From contig WFQM01000042.1 of the NCBI GenBank assembly GCA_015487095.1, forward strand, positions 1 to 43,781: DNA of 43,781 nt. Reading direction: 5' to 3'. This stretch comes from Gammaproteobacteria bacterium. Lineage in GTDB: Bacteria; Pseudomonadota; Gammaproteobacteria; SZUA-152. The notes under the pieces are model-generated. The model did not search any database and was not told the origin of the DNA. It saw only the letters and a list, made by a program, of their open reading frames with translations. Of this stretch, positions 1 to 8,774 are shown piece after piece (the stretch's first letter is position 1; each line of letters starts with the position of its first letter). The position numbers and the translations under genes were made by a program.

Positions 1-181
1 TAAGGAATGGAACACAATAACTTATATAAGTGGCGCTCTGATTTAGTTCGTATTCGTTCGTTCTGATTGAACAAAAGTGCAGGAATAGTCGTTCTATTTC
101 GAGCTTTTGTGATTGAAGAACGGGCGAAGACGGGCTGAAGCAGAGGTGCCACTTATATGAGTTATTGTGTTCCATTCCTAA
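1..181. repeat. Palindromic MITE-like element, family A
   Basis: The first 34 bases reappear as an inverted copy at 148-181, matching at 32 of 34 positions. The similarity continues inwards in weaker form: the stretch after the left arm can be aligned with the reverse complement of the stretch before the right arm almost to the centre. As a single strand the whole element could therefore fold into one long hairpin. It has no open reading frame worth naming. Its size, terminal inverted repeats and lack of coding capacity resemble a MITE. The left edge coincides with the window edge, so the true end may lie further left. It ends 71 bases before the cheY-like start codon and may affect that gene's promoter. 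Confidence 0.75.
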
Positions 182-252
182 GCCTGAAACAGATGAACTG
201 AATGATGAATTCTTGAGATGCAAACACAAGACAGGAAAAAGGAGGCATGGTT

Positions 253-618
253 ATGTCTAAAGTGTTGTTGGTAGAAGATAACGAAATGAACAGGGATATG
301 TTGTCGCGGCGTTTGGAGCGCAAAGGTTTCGATGTTGTCTATGCACAGGATGGTTGCATTGCGGTGAATTTGGCCAACTCGGAGCAACCCGAGCTGATTC
401 TCATGGATATGAGTTTGCCGGTAATGGACGGTTGGGAAGCGACACGACGCATCAAGGCAGACCCGGGGACAAAAAATATCCCGATTATCGCCTTAACCGC
501 ACACGCGATGGCAGGGGACCGTGAAAAAGCTATGAATGCAGGCTGCGAAGATTACGACACGAAACCCGTAGATTTCCCACGTCTTTTGGGAAAAATTGAA
601 TTGCTACTTGGAAGCTAA
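253..618 (+). CDS. CheY-like single-domain response regulator
   Basis: The protein is a stand-alone receiver domain of 121 residues with no output domain. It shows the acidic pair in VEDNE near the N-terminus, the phospho-acceptor aspartate in LILMDMSLPVMDGWE, the conserved threonine in ALTAHAM and the lysine in DTKPVD. Such proteins take phosphate from a histidine kinase and act by protein contact; the 'VEDNEMNRDML' start and DGWEATRRI region resemble receivers that work with hybrid kinases. I chose the second ATG, at 253, because the strong Shine-Dalgarno AAAAAGGAGG ends 7 bases before it, while the ATG at 247 is only one base away. No kinase gene is adjacent. The orphan kinase at 18403-20784 is a possible but unproven partner. 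Confidence 0.9.
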   Translation: MSKVLLVEDNEMNRDMLSRRLERKGFDVVYAQDGCIAVNLANSEQPELILMDMSLPVMDGWEATRRIKADPGTKNIPIIALTAHAMAGDREKAMNAGCEDYDTKPVDFPRLLGKIELLLGS

Positions 619-736
619 GCCCTCTTCTCTGAGCCTCTGGTTGTTATTGGTCAAAAACTCACACCATAAAATCGATACCACTGCTTGATTCGTATTTACC
701 GCTCCCTCCCCCTAAAAAGCCACTTTTAATAATTTG

Positions 737-766
737 TTTACAAAAAAAAGCCAAGGTTGCTACTAT
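737..766 (+). promoter_or_regulatory. Possible sigma-70 promoter ahead of the rsd-like gene
   Basis: TTTACA at 737-742 and TACTAT at 761-766 are separated by 18 bases and lie about 140 bases before the rsd-like start codon. The match to the -35 and -10 consensus is fair, not strong. The rest of 619-904 shows nothing I can name. Confidence 0.3.
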
Positions 767-904
767 GGGCCTGCGCGCTTGCTGGCAAGCTGCGCTCAAT
801 GATGTTATTCGGGCTTTGGTCTGGACTAATATTCAGTCACTCGCACATTTCGTCGTAGATTGCAGGCTGCCACGATGTGTTTGAAAATGTAGCAAGGGGA
901 AATT

Positions 905-1366
905 ATGCCGTCTGATACTCATACGATTCCAGAACGCCGAGCCCGTTCACATCAGGAAATCGATGATCTTGTTGAATGCCGTACTGGAGCACTGTCTCTG
1001 TACAGTGAGCTGGCCTCCAGGCAACCCTTCAAGCCTGAACAGGATACACAACGGTTATTACAAACGTTTTGTGAACGGCTTATTGATTATACCGCAAGCG
1101 CACATTTCCAGCTTTATCGTCACATCGATGAAAACCGCGAACGCCGCGAACCCATTCGGGCTATTGCCGATCAGGTTTATCCGAATATCTCTGAAATTAC
1201 TCAGAAAATTCTCGATTTTAATGACAAGTATGATTGTGAAGATCATTGCGGTGACCTCAGCCACCTTGCCGATGACCTGTCAAGCCTGGGTGAGCAATTG
1301 GCGGATCGTATTGAGCTTGAAGATCGTTTGATCGAAATTCTGGCGTCACCACGTAACGACAATTAA
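905..1366 (+). CDS. Rsd/AlgQ family anti-sigma-70 regulator
   Basis: The 153-residue helical protein matches the Rsd/AlgQ family in length and in its conserved stretches: the FCERLIDYTASAHFQLY segment at about 56-70, and SLGEQLADRIELEDRLIEIL near the C-terminus, which corresponds to the 'GEALEARFVLEDKLI' region of E. coli Rsd. Family members bind region 4 of the major sigma factor and shift RNA polymerase towards alternative sigma factors in stationary phase; AlgQ in Pseudomonas also affects alginate and siderophore genes. The N-terminal 25 residues are charged and unlike the E. coli protein. The start at 905 has an AAGGGGAA ribosome site. The gene is monocistronic and faces a convergent gene on the minus strand. 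The family call is based on remembered motifs, not on a profile search. Confidence 0.8.
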   Translation: MPSDTHTIPERRARSHQEIDDLVECRTGALSLYSELASRQPFKPEQDTQRLLQTFCERLIDYTASAHFQLYRHIDENRERREPIRAIADQVYPNISEITQKILDFNDKYDCEDHCGDLSHLADDLSSLGEQLADRIELEDRLIEILASPRNDN

Positions 1367-1416
1367 CTTTGTTGACAGTACATCTGAAAAATTAAATTGC
1401 GTAATTTTTATTCATT

Positions 1417-2109
1417 TTATCGGAATTTTCGCGAAAATCTGATCCCTATCTGTTGGTAGCTGCCGCGCTGTATGGCCAAGCTTACGCGGCCGTCGCTGTG
1501 GTCGAGCCAGGCAGCTTCCAGTCGTCCTTGCGAACCAGCCAGTTTCAGGTTTTGTGTTTGATTGGTATTTCCTGTGGTGCGATGTCGTACATCTACATCG
1601 TGATATGTCCAGCCGACGCTTAACTCCCATTGTTGGCCCAAGGGCACTTTCCCGAAGACGCCTGCTGCCCATTCGTGCCAGTCAAGCGTTATCGTCTGAC
1701 CGGCAGTTTCATTTTTTGTTTCCTGGTAAATATAATTTGCGTGAAAACCGATTTGTGGGTTGTGGCCTAAAAAGCTGCGTATTGCCAAACCTGCATGATA
1801 ACCATTAAGGCTTTTGCCTGCGCTCACCGGATCGTTATCAAGGCTCAGGTAGCTGGAGCCGGAAATCAACCCAAACTGAATCTGTGGTTCGATTAATGTG
1901 AATATTTCGATGCTGATGCGGTCCAACGAGACGTCGTATTCGTTGCTGCCTGTTTGCAGATCAAGCTTGTTGTTGGTCAGTAATAAACTGAAATCAAATG
2001 GTTTACGGAAATCAGAGTAGTACGCCGCTTCCGCAATGGTGGTGAAAATGGATAACACAGCACATGCCAATAACCGTTTTGACCGCCATGAAGGGAGGGT
2101 TTCTTTCAT
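1417..2109 (-). CDS. Putative outer-membrane beta-barrel protein, unrecognised family
   Basis: The 230-residue protein has a plausible signal peptide (KR near residues 11-12, hydrophobic 13-26, cleavage near AEA-AYY). After it come alternating polar/hydrophobic segments rich in aromatic residues and glycine, such as the IQFGLISGSSYLSL, WELSVGWTYHDVDV and VSLAIQRGSY stretches. It ends in RFSRKFR, not in the classical terminal phenylalanine-only signature, although an aromatic residue sits second from the end. This suggests an 8-12-strand barrel in the outer membrane. I do not recognise the family and assign no function. It is transcribed towards the rsd-like gene and away from the cytochrome fusion gene. 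The clear ATG start at 2109 lacks a good Shine-Dalgarno. Confidence 0.65.
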   Translation of the reverse strand: MKETLPSWRSKRLLACAVLSIFTTIAEAAYYSDFRKPFDFSLLLTNNKLDLQTGSNEYDVSLDRISIEIFTLIEPQIQFGLISGSSYLSLDNDPVSAGKSLNGYHAGLAIRSFLGHNPQIGFHANYIYQETKNETAGQTITLDWHEWAAGVFGKVPLGQQWELSVGWTYHDVDVRHRTTGNTNQTQNLKLAGSQGRLEAAWLDHSDGRVSLAIQRGSYQQIGIRFSRKFR

Positions 2110-2236
2110 AATGTCAGTTACGCTGTTTGCTGTCGTGCTCAGAATTAGTATGGCATTATTTCGAACAGAAAGTTTCGGATGAAAACCTCAGTGTGGGCTG
2201 CACACCCTGCCTGTAAAAATTTAAGTGGAGCGCGTT

Positions 2237-3556
2237 ATGCTGAACAAGCCTTTTTGCAAATTGACAATGTTTTTATGTGTACTGTTTACGTGGGTGCCGT
2301 TGGCCTGGGCCGATAATGCATTGAGTATCGTTTATTCGGGCAACCTGGACGGTGAGCTGGAGCCCTGCGGCTGTAGTGCGGAGGGAAACTTTGGCGGTAT
2401 TAAACGCCGGGCTACCCTGTTGCAACAGCTGCGTGAAGCAACACCGGACTTGCTGGTCATTTCCGCTGGAGGCTTGTTGAGTACCAATGGCCCTGGTGAC
2501 CGCCTCAAGGGTGAGTATATTCTCAAGGGTTTTGTACTGTTGAACTATGACGCCATCGGTGTGCAATGGCCTGATCTGGCTTATGGCCCGGGTTTTACGG
2601 CGGACGCATCATTGCCGTGGGTACTGAGTAACCCTGGTTCAGAAAAAGGTGCAGAGCCCCTCCCGTTTTCGACGGATCGTTTAATCACTCGCGGCAAACA
2701 ACGTGTTCGCTTTTTCAGCTGGCTGGACATTACAGATTCACCGTTGCAAAAAATGCAGGGTCAGCACGGTTTGGCTGATGCTTCCCCGAAGAAATTTCAT
2801 GCTGCTTTACAGCGCGCCAAAAAAGAAGGTGAACTCACTGTGGTGAGTACCACGTTGAGCAGCAAGCAGTTTGCCGAACAGGTCGGTCTGGATGATATTG
2901 ATGTGCTGATAGAAGGCGCAGCCTACGAAGTATACGGTGAGGCACGACGGGAAAATCATACGCTTGTCGTACAGCCGGGTTCCCGTGGCATGCGTCTTGG
3001 GCGTCTGGATTTGACGCTCAAGGCGGGGCGTATTGCGGATTGGCAGCACACGGTTTTGCCCATGCCGGACAGTATCGCCGACGCGCCGCAATTGCAGACA
3101 TGGTACGACGACTATAATGCCAAGGTGAAAGCTGACTATTTGCAACGCGTGGAGGCACGGAAGAAACAGCAGTCGGGTCAAAGTCCTTTTGTGGGAGAGG
3201 CAGTGTGTCAGACTTGTCATGAAAAACAGCATAAAACCTGGTTTGACAGTCAACACGCCATTGCTTACGAAAGTCTCGAAAATGTGAACAAGGCTTTTGA
3301 TCCCGCCTGTATCCAGTGCCATACCGTGGGATTTGATCAACCGGGTGGTTTTTTTGACATGAACGTCACAGGCCATTTAATGGGAGTGCAGTGCGAATCC
3401 TGTCACGGTGCTGGCCGTGCGCATGTAGAAGCCGCCGGGGGCAAGGCGCTGCCCAATGCTGATTGGTCCAAAGAAAAAATCTGTGCCCAGTGCCATACCC
3501 AGCCGCATAGCCCGGGTTTTGACTTTGATCGCTATTGGCCGAAAGTTGCCCACTAA
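2237..3556 (+). CDS. Periplasmic metallophosphatase-like (UshA-like) domain fused to four-haem cytochrome c
   Basis: The product has 439 residues. A signal peptide covers about 1-25 (cleavage after WA-DNA). Residues 28-280 follow the layout of the 5'-nucleotidase/UshA calcineurin-like fold, beginning with a GNLDGELEPCGC motif containing a CxC pair. Residues 320-439 hold four haem-binding CXXCH motifs: CQTCH 324-328, CIQCH 358-362, CESCH 386-390 and CAQCH 416-420. The tail resembles the cytochrome c554 group. The usual metal ligands of the phosphatase fold look replaced: GNLD in place of DxH, SAGG in place of GD, and VQWPD in place of the GNHD/E motif. The first domain may therefore bind and not hydrolyse. 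The ATG at 2237 is preferred to the GTG at 2225 because GGAG lies 6 bases before it. A role in periplasmic electron transfer is likely; the substrate is unknown. Confidence 0.8.
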   Translation: MLNKPFCKLTMFLCVLFTWVPLAWADNALSIVYSGNLDGELEPCGCSAEGNFGGIKRRATLLQQLREATPDLLVISAGGLLSTNGPGDRLKGEYILKGFVLLNYDAIGVQWPDLAYGPGFTADASLPWVLSNPGSEKGAEPLPFSTDRLITRGKQRVRFFSWLDITDSPLQKMQGQHGLADASPKKFHAALQRAKKEGELTVVSTTLSSKQFAEQVGLDDIDVLIEGAAYEVYGEARRENHTLVVQPGSRGMRLGRLDLTLKAGRIADWQHTVLPMPDSIADAPQLQTWYDDYNAKVKADYLQRVEARKKQQSGQSPFVGEAVCQTCHEKQHKTWFDSQHAIAYESLENVNKAFDPACIQCHTVGFDQPGGFFDMNVTGHLMGVQCESCHGAGRAHVEAAGGKALPNADWSKEKICAQCHTQPHSPGFDFDRYWPKVAH

Positions 3557-4494
3557 GCGTGCTTTTTTTAATGAGCAAAAGATGACGTGAGAGTTTAAAT
3601 GTTAACCTTTTGGCTTCAGTTTTTTCCCGTCATACGACATGGCTGAGGAGAGGGTACAATTTTTAGAGTCCTGTCTGGATGGTGAAAATTGACGTATTAT
3701 TTTGCCCCATTGAGAGAAACAGCGTTATTTTTTATGAAATTAAAAATGCTTGTGTTGAACTGAATGGTTCATGGAATGACATGTCAAATGATAAGAGATA
3801 TTCCCTTGTCCAGAGAACAAAAAGAGTCTCACAGTAATAGCAGCAGACAGCTTTGTCTTGTACCAGTAGGTGAGCTCCGGATTGCCCGCGAGGCTTTTTC
3901 TGGAGGCCGAACAAATTGTTTATCCGCTTCACCATTCAATATCTGCTCTACCTTCATTTCATCCGACAGTAACTGTGCGGATGAAAATTGAGTGGTGAGG
4001 TTGCGTCTGTTTTCTTCTGCGTCATAGATACTGCTACAGCCTGAAAAGATGGTCAAAAGAAGAAACAACTAAAGGTGTTGAAAAGAATACATACATACAG
4101 AGATCCAGGCCACCGCCGGAGATTCGAAATCAAGAGGATTTTAGTGTATCTGTCAAACCATCTCTTACAGAGGACGACAGCCATTCGCTGCGAGATGCAC
4201 CTCGCCTAAAAGCGCCAACTGTTGGTGCCCTGAATGCTGACAGAACAACGGAACCCGTCACTATAAAGTGGTTGATGTACTGGCTTGTAGCATATGCCCG
4301 TGGCGCACAAGTATTATGTGTCCATCCCGTGTTCAAAACCCGAAATAGATGTCTTTCCGCAGGTTCGGTATAGTTTGTGCCAGTGTGGTGCGCGCACAAA
4401 AACGCCATACAACGTCAATAACAACAATTGGTGGCCGTGTTTGCAGCCAGTTTGCGGGCAAACACCGTTTCGGGCGGATGAGGAGGGCAGGCAA
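3557..4494. other. Long intergenic region without a convincing gene
   Basis: The 938 bases between the cytochrome fusion and amt hold only short frames. A minus-strand frame at 3829-4068 starts at a TTG right after a stop codon. It encodes a lipobox-like IFSGCSS and an 80-residue product; the leader is too short and has no basic residues, so it may be the remnant of a lipoprotein gene. The amt reading frame runs back to 4294, but that extension has low-complexity, non-membrane sequence and no ribosome site, so it is treated as leader. I found no terminator with a good stem and no clear promoter. Confidence 0.5.
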
Positions 4495-5691
4495 GTGAAC
4501 AGTGTGCAAGCAGGCAGTGATGTTTTATTCATTCTTCTCGGGGCAATTATGGTGCTGGCCATGCACGCCGGGTTCGCGTTTCTGGAGGTGGGCACGGTAC
4601 GCAAAAAAAATCAGGTCAACGCACTGGTAAAAATCATTGTGGATTTTGCAGTTTCCACTATTGCCTATTTTTTTATCGGTTATGGCATTGCCTACGGCAT
4701 AGGGTTTATGGACGGGGCACAGGCGCTTTCTGAAAAAAATGGTTATGAGCTGGTTAAGTTCTTTTTTCTGCTGACTTTTGCGGCGGCCATTCCTGCCATT
4801 GTTTCTGGTGGCATTGCCGAGCGGGCGCGATTTTACCCGCAGGTGGTGGCGACCTTTTTTATCGTTGCCCTGTTGTATCCCTTTTTTGAAGGCATGACCT
4901 GGAACGGCAATTTCGGTATGCAGGACTGGATCAACGCCACCTTCGGTGCGGAATTCCATGACTTTGCCGGTTCGGTCGTAGTACATGCGATGGGTGGCTG
5001 GATTGCGCTGGGCGCGGTGTTGTTGCTGGGAGCACGCCATGGCCGTTATGACAAGGACGGCCGTATTTCTGCTCATCCTCCATCCAGCATTCCTTTTTTG
5101 GCGCTGGGCGCATGGATACTGACTGTTGGCTGGTTTGGTTTTAATGTGATGTCGGCGCAAACTATCGATGCGGTTAGTGGTCTGGTGGCGGTTAATTCCC
5201 TGATGGCCATGGTGGGCGGTATTCTTGCGGCCCTGGTGGTGGGCAAAAACGATCCGGGGTTTGTGCATAATGGTCCGCTGGCCGGACTGGTGGCCGTGTG
5301 TGCCGGTTCTGACATCATGCATCCCGGGGGGGCGCTGGTGACGGGAGCCGTCGCAGGCGGTTTGTTTGTCTGGACTTTTACCCTTACCCAGAACAAATGG
5401 AAGATTGATGATGTGCTGGGTGTTTGGCCCTTGCATGGTTTGTGTGGTGCCTGGGGCGGTATTGCTGCCGGTATCTTCGGGCTTGAGGCGCTGGGCGGTA
5501 TGGGGGGTGTGACTTTTGGTGCCCAGTTGGCAGGTACGGTACTCGGTGTGGGCATCGCCCTGGGCGGAGGTTTGCTGATTTACGGCATTGTCAAAAAGAC
5601 CACAGGCATTCGCCTCAGTCAGGAGGAAGAATATGAGGGTGCCGATCTCAGTATTCATAAAATTGCGTCTGAATCGAGCTACGAAAAATAA
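4495..5691 (+). CDS. amt: Amt family ammonium transporter
   Basis: This 398-residue, roughly 11-helix inner-membrane protein conducts ammonium or ammonia into the cell. It shows the strongly conserved start of the family ([22 protein letters not shown], then [12 protein letters not shown]), the [16 protein letters not shown] block with the pore histidine, and [21 protein letters not shown] with the second pore histidine. The cytoplasmic tail ends in [18 protein letters not shown], the part that normally contacts a PII protein. The GTG at 4495 is the start because AGGAGG at 4481-4486 lies 8 bases upstream and the N-terminus then matches the family; there is no signal peptide, as in the shorter Amt types. 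Unusually, no glnK lies next to it. It is followed by miaB after 128 bases. Confidence 0.95.
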   Translation: MNSVQAGSDVLFILLGAIMVLAMHAGFAFLEVGTVRKKNQVNALVKIIVDFAVSTIAYFFIGYGIAYGIGFMDGAQALSEKNGYELVKFFFLLTFAAAIPAIVSGGIAERARFYPQVVATFFIVALLYPFFEGMTWNGNFGMQDWINATFGAEFHDFAGSVVVHAMGGWIALGAVLLLGARHGRYDKDGRISAHPPSSIPFLALGAWILTVGWFGFNVMSAQTIDAVSGLVAVNSLMAMVGGILAALVVGKNDPGFVHNGPLAGLVAVCAGSDIMHPGGALVTGAVAGGLFVWTFTLTQNKWKIDDVLGVWPLHGLCGAWGGIAAGIFGLEALGGMGGVTFGAQLAGTVLGVGIALGGGLLIYGIVKKTTGIRLSQEEEYEGADLSIHKIASESSYEK

Positions 5692-5819
5692 CGCTGCCGG
5701 CTTTCCGTCGGCGGTTGGAGAACAGGAAAAAATCGGGCAAATATGCTAGTCTGTGCGGCTCTGTCATTTTTGAATGGTCGCTTGTCGGCCTCTGTTTTTT
5801 CGTCGATGGGCCACAGCAC

Positions 5820-7193
5820 ATGAAATCCACACGTACGCTTTACATCAAAACCTTCGGTTGCCAGATGAACGAGTACGACTCCGACAAGTTTGCGGAGCTG
5901 CTCGGTGAGAGTCACGGACTGACCCTGGTGGGTACGCCCGAAGAGGCCGATGTGTTGTTGCTCAATACCTGCTCGGTGCGCGAAAAAGCGCAGGAAAAGG
6001 TTTTTTCGCAACTGGGTATGTGGCGTGAACTCAAGGCACAGCGCCCCGGCGTGGTGATCGGCGTCGGCGGCTGCGTCGCTAGCCAGGAAGGAAGCGCCAT
6101 CCGCCAGCGCGCACCGTACGTGGATCTGATTTTCGGTCCGCAGACCTTGCACCGTCTGCCGCAGATGCTGGATGCCCTGCAACAGCAAAAAAAACCGCAG
6201 GTGGATGTCTCTTTCCCTGAAATCGAAAAATTCGACAACCTGCCCGCCCCCAAAGCCGATGGCCCCACGGCCTTTGTTTCCATCATGGAAGGGTGCAGTA
6301 AATACTGTACTTTTTGCGTGGTGCCGTATACACGCGGTGAAGAAATCAATCGTCCCTTCGATGACGTGTTGGCCGAAGTGGCGCAGCTGGCGATGCAGGG
6401 CGTGCGCGAAGTCACCTTGTTGGGACAGAACGTCAATGCCTTCCGTGGTGTCATGGATGACGGCGAAATTGCTGATCTGGCCCTGTTGATCCACTATGTG
6501 GCCGCAGTGGAAGGCATTGATCGCATTCGTTACACCACCTCACATCCCGTGGAATTGTCCGATTCGTTGATTCAGGCCTACGCCGAGGTACCAGAGCTGG
6601 TGGGTCATTTGCACCTGCCGGTACAGACCGGCGCAGACCGCATCCTGATGCAAATGAAGCGTGGTCATACCGCGCTGGAATACAAAGCCAAAGTGCGTGC
6701 TCTGCGCGAAGTGCGACCTGATTTGAGCCTGTCGTCGGACTTTATCATCGGTTTTCCCGGTGAAACCGAAGCAGATTTTCAGGCCACCATGAAGCTGATT
6801 GAAGACATCGGCTTTGATCACTCCTTCAGCTTTGTCTACAGTGCCCGCCCTGGTACTCCAGCAGCCGGGTTACCGGATGACGTGCCGCTGACAGTAAAAA
6901 AACAGCGTCTGGCTATTTTGCAGGCGCGCATCAGCGAAATGGCAGCGGCGATCAGTGCCGGAATGGTGGGTACAGTGCAGCGCATATTGGTGGAGCGCCC
7001 CTCGCGTAAAGATGCCAATGAAATGAGCGGACGCACAGAAAATAACCGCGTGGTTAACTTTGCCGGGCCACCGCGGCTCATTGGCGAATTTGTGAATGTG
7101 CGTATTACCGAAGCTATGCCCAACTCCCTGCGCGGCGAAGTTGTGTTACTGGATGACGAAAAGGCATTGGCGGTTGAGCGCAGAATGGCGTAG
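5820..7193 (+). CDS. miaB: tRNA-2-methylthio-N6-dimethylallyladenosine synthase MiaB
   Basis: MiaB adds the methylthio group to i6A37 in tRNAs reading UNN codons, using radical SAM chemistry. The 457 residues show the N-terminal UPF0004 domain with cysteines 14, 51 and 85 for the auxiliary iron-sulfur cluster. The radical SAM motif CSKYCTFC provides C159, C163 and C166, followed by VVPYTRG. A C-terminal TRAM domain ends at the [12 protein letters not shown] region. The ATG at 5820 begins the typical [19 protein letters not shown] start; the TTG-initiated extension from 5715 is not conserved-looking. It is the first gene of the miaB-ybeZ-ybeY-ybeX-lnt operon, with 12 bases to the next gene. 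Confidence 0.97.
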   Translation: MKSTRTLYIKTFGCQMNEYDSDKFAELLGESHGLTLVGTPEEADVLLLNTCSVREKAQEKVFSQLGMWRELKAQRPGVVIGVGGCVASQEGSAIRQRAPYVDLIFGPQTLHRLPQMLDALQQQKKPQVDVSFPEIEKFDNLPAPKADGPTAFVSIMEGCSKYCTFCVVPYTRGEEINRPFDDVLAEVAQLAMQGVREVTLLGQNVNAFRGVMDDGEIADLALLIHYVAAVEGIDRIRYTTSHPVELSDSLIQAYAEVPELVGHLHLPVQTGADRILMQMKRGHTALEYKAKVRALREVRPDLSLSSDFIIGFPGETEADFQATMKLIEDIGFDHSFSFVYSARPGTPAAGLPDDVPLTVKKQRLAILQARISEMAAAISAGMVGTVQRILVERPSRKDANEMSGRTENNRVVNFAGPPRLIGEFVNVRITEAMPNSLRGEVVLLDDEKALAVERRMA

Positions 7194-7205
7194 CCTGTCA
7201 CCCAT

Positions 7206-8234
7206 GTGCCAAGGAACCTCTTTCCCGATTTGAACGATCAGCCCGATTCTCGAAGTTTTACCCTCGAACCCGCCGATAATCTGCGACTGGCCAACTTGTG
7301 CGGTCAGTTCAATGAACATCTGCGTCTGGTGGAGGAGCGATTGGGCGTGGAAGTGAATAATCGTGGCAATACATTTACTGTGCTGGGTGACAGCGTCCCG
7401 GTGCAGGCTGCGGAGCAGGTGTTGATGCAGCTTTATGCCGACACCGCGCAGGGTGAGCTGAAAGCAGAGCGGGTACACCTGCTGTTGCAGGAAACACAGG
7501 CCCACGATGATGCGCATACGGGTGATGGCAAAGAAGCAGATAAATTTGATGTCAGCATTACTACTCGCCATGGCATCATTAAAGGGCGCGGTACCAGTCA
7601 GCGCCGGTATTTGCACAACGTGCTCACCCACGATATCAATTTTGGCGTGGGCCCGGCGGGCACCGGAAAAACCTATCTGGCTGTCGCCTGTGCGGTGGAA
7701 GCATTGGAAAAACAAACGGTGCAACGCATTGTGTTAGTGCGGCCAGCCGTGGAAGCCGGTGAGCGACTGGGCTTTTTGCCGGGCGACCTGGCACAAAAAG
7801 TCGATCCCTATTTGCGTCCGCTCTACGATGCGTTATATGAAATGCTGGGTTTTGAGCGGGTCGATAAGCTCATCGAGCGTAATGTCATTGAAGTCGCTCC
7901 CCTGGCTTACATGCGTGGGCGCACACTCAACGATTCGTACATTATTCTGGACGAGGCGCAAAATACCACGGTTGAACAAATGAAAATGTTTCTGACCCGC
8001 ATCGGTTTTGGTTCCACGGCGGTGGTCACGGGGGACGTCACGCAAGTGGATTTGCCCAAAAACACCCGGTCCGGGTTACGCCATGTTGTAGAGGTGTTGA
8101 AAGATGTGAAAGGTGTCAGCTTCACCTTTTTTCAGGCTCGGGATGTGGTGCGTCACCCGCTGGTGCAAAAGGTGGTGGTTGCGTATGAAGCCTACGAAAA
8201 AACCGAATCCAGCGCTGAGCCCAAAAGAAATTAA
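7206..8234 (+). CDS. ybeZ: PhoH-like ATPase YbeZ
   Basis: The 342-residue protein has an N-terminal KH-like region (about 20-90) and a PhoH P-loop ATPase domain. Walker A is GPAGTGKT at 149-156, and Walker B is the YIILDEAQN stretch near 247-255, followed by a TGDVTQVDLP segment. YbeZ is a cytoplasmic RNA-associated NTPase that partners with the endoribonuclease YbeY, encoded immediately downstream with no gap (the stop is directly followed by the ybeY ATG). The start codon is a GTG at 7206, embedded in CATGTG. A frame-shifted ATG two bases earlier is not in frame with the protein. Length is normal for the family. Confidence 0.95.
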   Translation: MPRNLFPDLNDQPDSRSFTLEPADNLRLANLCGQFNEHLRLVEERLGVEVNNRGNTFTVLGDSVPVQAAEQVLMQLYADTAQGELKAERVHLLLQETQAHDDAHTGDGKEADKFDVSITTRHGIIKGRGTSQRRYLHNVLTHDINFGVGPAGTGKTYLAVACAVEALEKQTVQRIVLVRPAVEAGERLGFLPGDLAQKVDPYLRPLYDALYEMLGFERVDKLIERNVIEVAPLAYMRGRTLNDSYIILDEAQNTTVEQMKMFLTRIGFGSTAVVTGDVTQVDLPKNTRSGLRHVVEVLKDVKGVSFTFFQARDVVRHPLVQKVVVAYEAYEKTESSAEPKRN

Positions 8235-8726
8235 ATGGTGCAGGTGGACGTGCAAACGGTGCTGGAAAATGCCGAACAACAGGGTGTACCTGATGCCGGA
8301 CACATACAAACCTGGGTGAACGCTGCCGTGCAACAGGCCGAATCAGGCGAATTGATGACAAACAAGGCGACGCAGATGACTGTGCGCATTGTCGAAACCG
8401 ATGAAATGACCGAGCTTAACCAACAGTATCGGCAAAAAGCCGGGCCGACCAATGTATTGTCTTTTCCTTTTGAATCTCCACCGGGTATGCCCACTGACCT
8501 GATGGAGCCGACACTGGGTGATGTGGTGGTGTGCGCAGCCGTGGTGATGCGTGAAGCGGCCGAACAGGGCAAAACATTGATCGCACATTGGGCGCACATG
8601 ATCGTGCATGGCACCCTGCATTTACTGGGGTATGACCACATACAGAACAATGACGCACAAAAAATGGAATCACTGGAAATTATCGTACTCGCCGGGCTGG
8701 GGTACGAGAATCCATATTCAGTATAA
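8235..8726 (+). CDS. ybeY: Endoribonuclease YbeY
   Basis: YbeY is a zinc-dependent single-strand endoribonuclease needed for 16S rRNA 3' end maturation and 70S ribosome quality control. The 163-residue product carries the diagnostic H3xH5xH zinc motif in HMIVHGTLHLLGYDH, with H125, H129 and H135. It also has the upstream TNVLSFPFE and LGDVVVC family blocks. It starts directly after the ybeZ stop codon, so translation is probably coupled. The gene to its right, ybeX, follows after 48 bases. Confidence 0.96.
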   Translation: MVQVDVQTVLENAEQQGVPDAGHIQTWVNAAVQQAESGELMTNKATQMTVRIVETDEMTELNQQYRQKAGPTNVLSFPFESPPGMPTDLMEPTLGDVVVCAAVVMREAAEQGKTLIAHWAHMIVHGTLHLLGYDHIQNNDAQKMESLEIIVLAGLGYENPYSV

Positions 8727-8774
8727 TCCCGATATAACAAAAACCACCCCATATCAGAGCATGTATAAATTATT

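Noticed and set aside
3829-4068. Small minus-strand lipoprotein gene
   Set aside because: The start is a TTG directly after a stop, the leader has only about ten residues without a basic residue, and there is no ribosome site. Mentioned only as a possible remnant.
4260-4460. Sigma-54 (NtrC-type) promoter ahead of amt
   Set aside because: TGGC...GC-like pairs are present, but the spacing between GG and GC is 8, 11 or 12 bases in place of 10, so none fits the -24/-12 rule.
4525-5658. A 377-codon minus-strand frame opposite amt
   Set aside because: It is the shadow of a clear Amt transporter: it lacks any domain and is histidine/glutamine/threonine-rich, as expected for the reverse of this gene.
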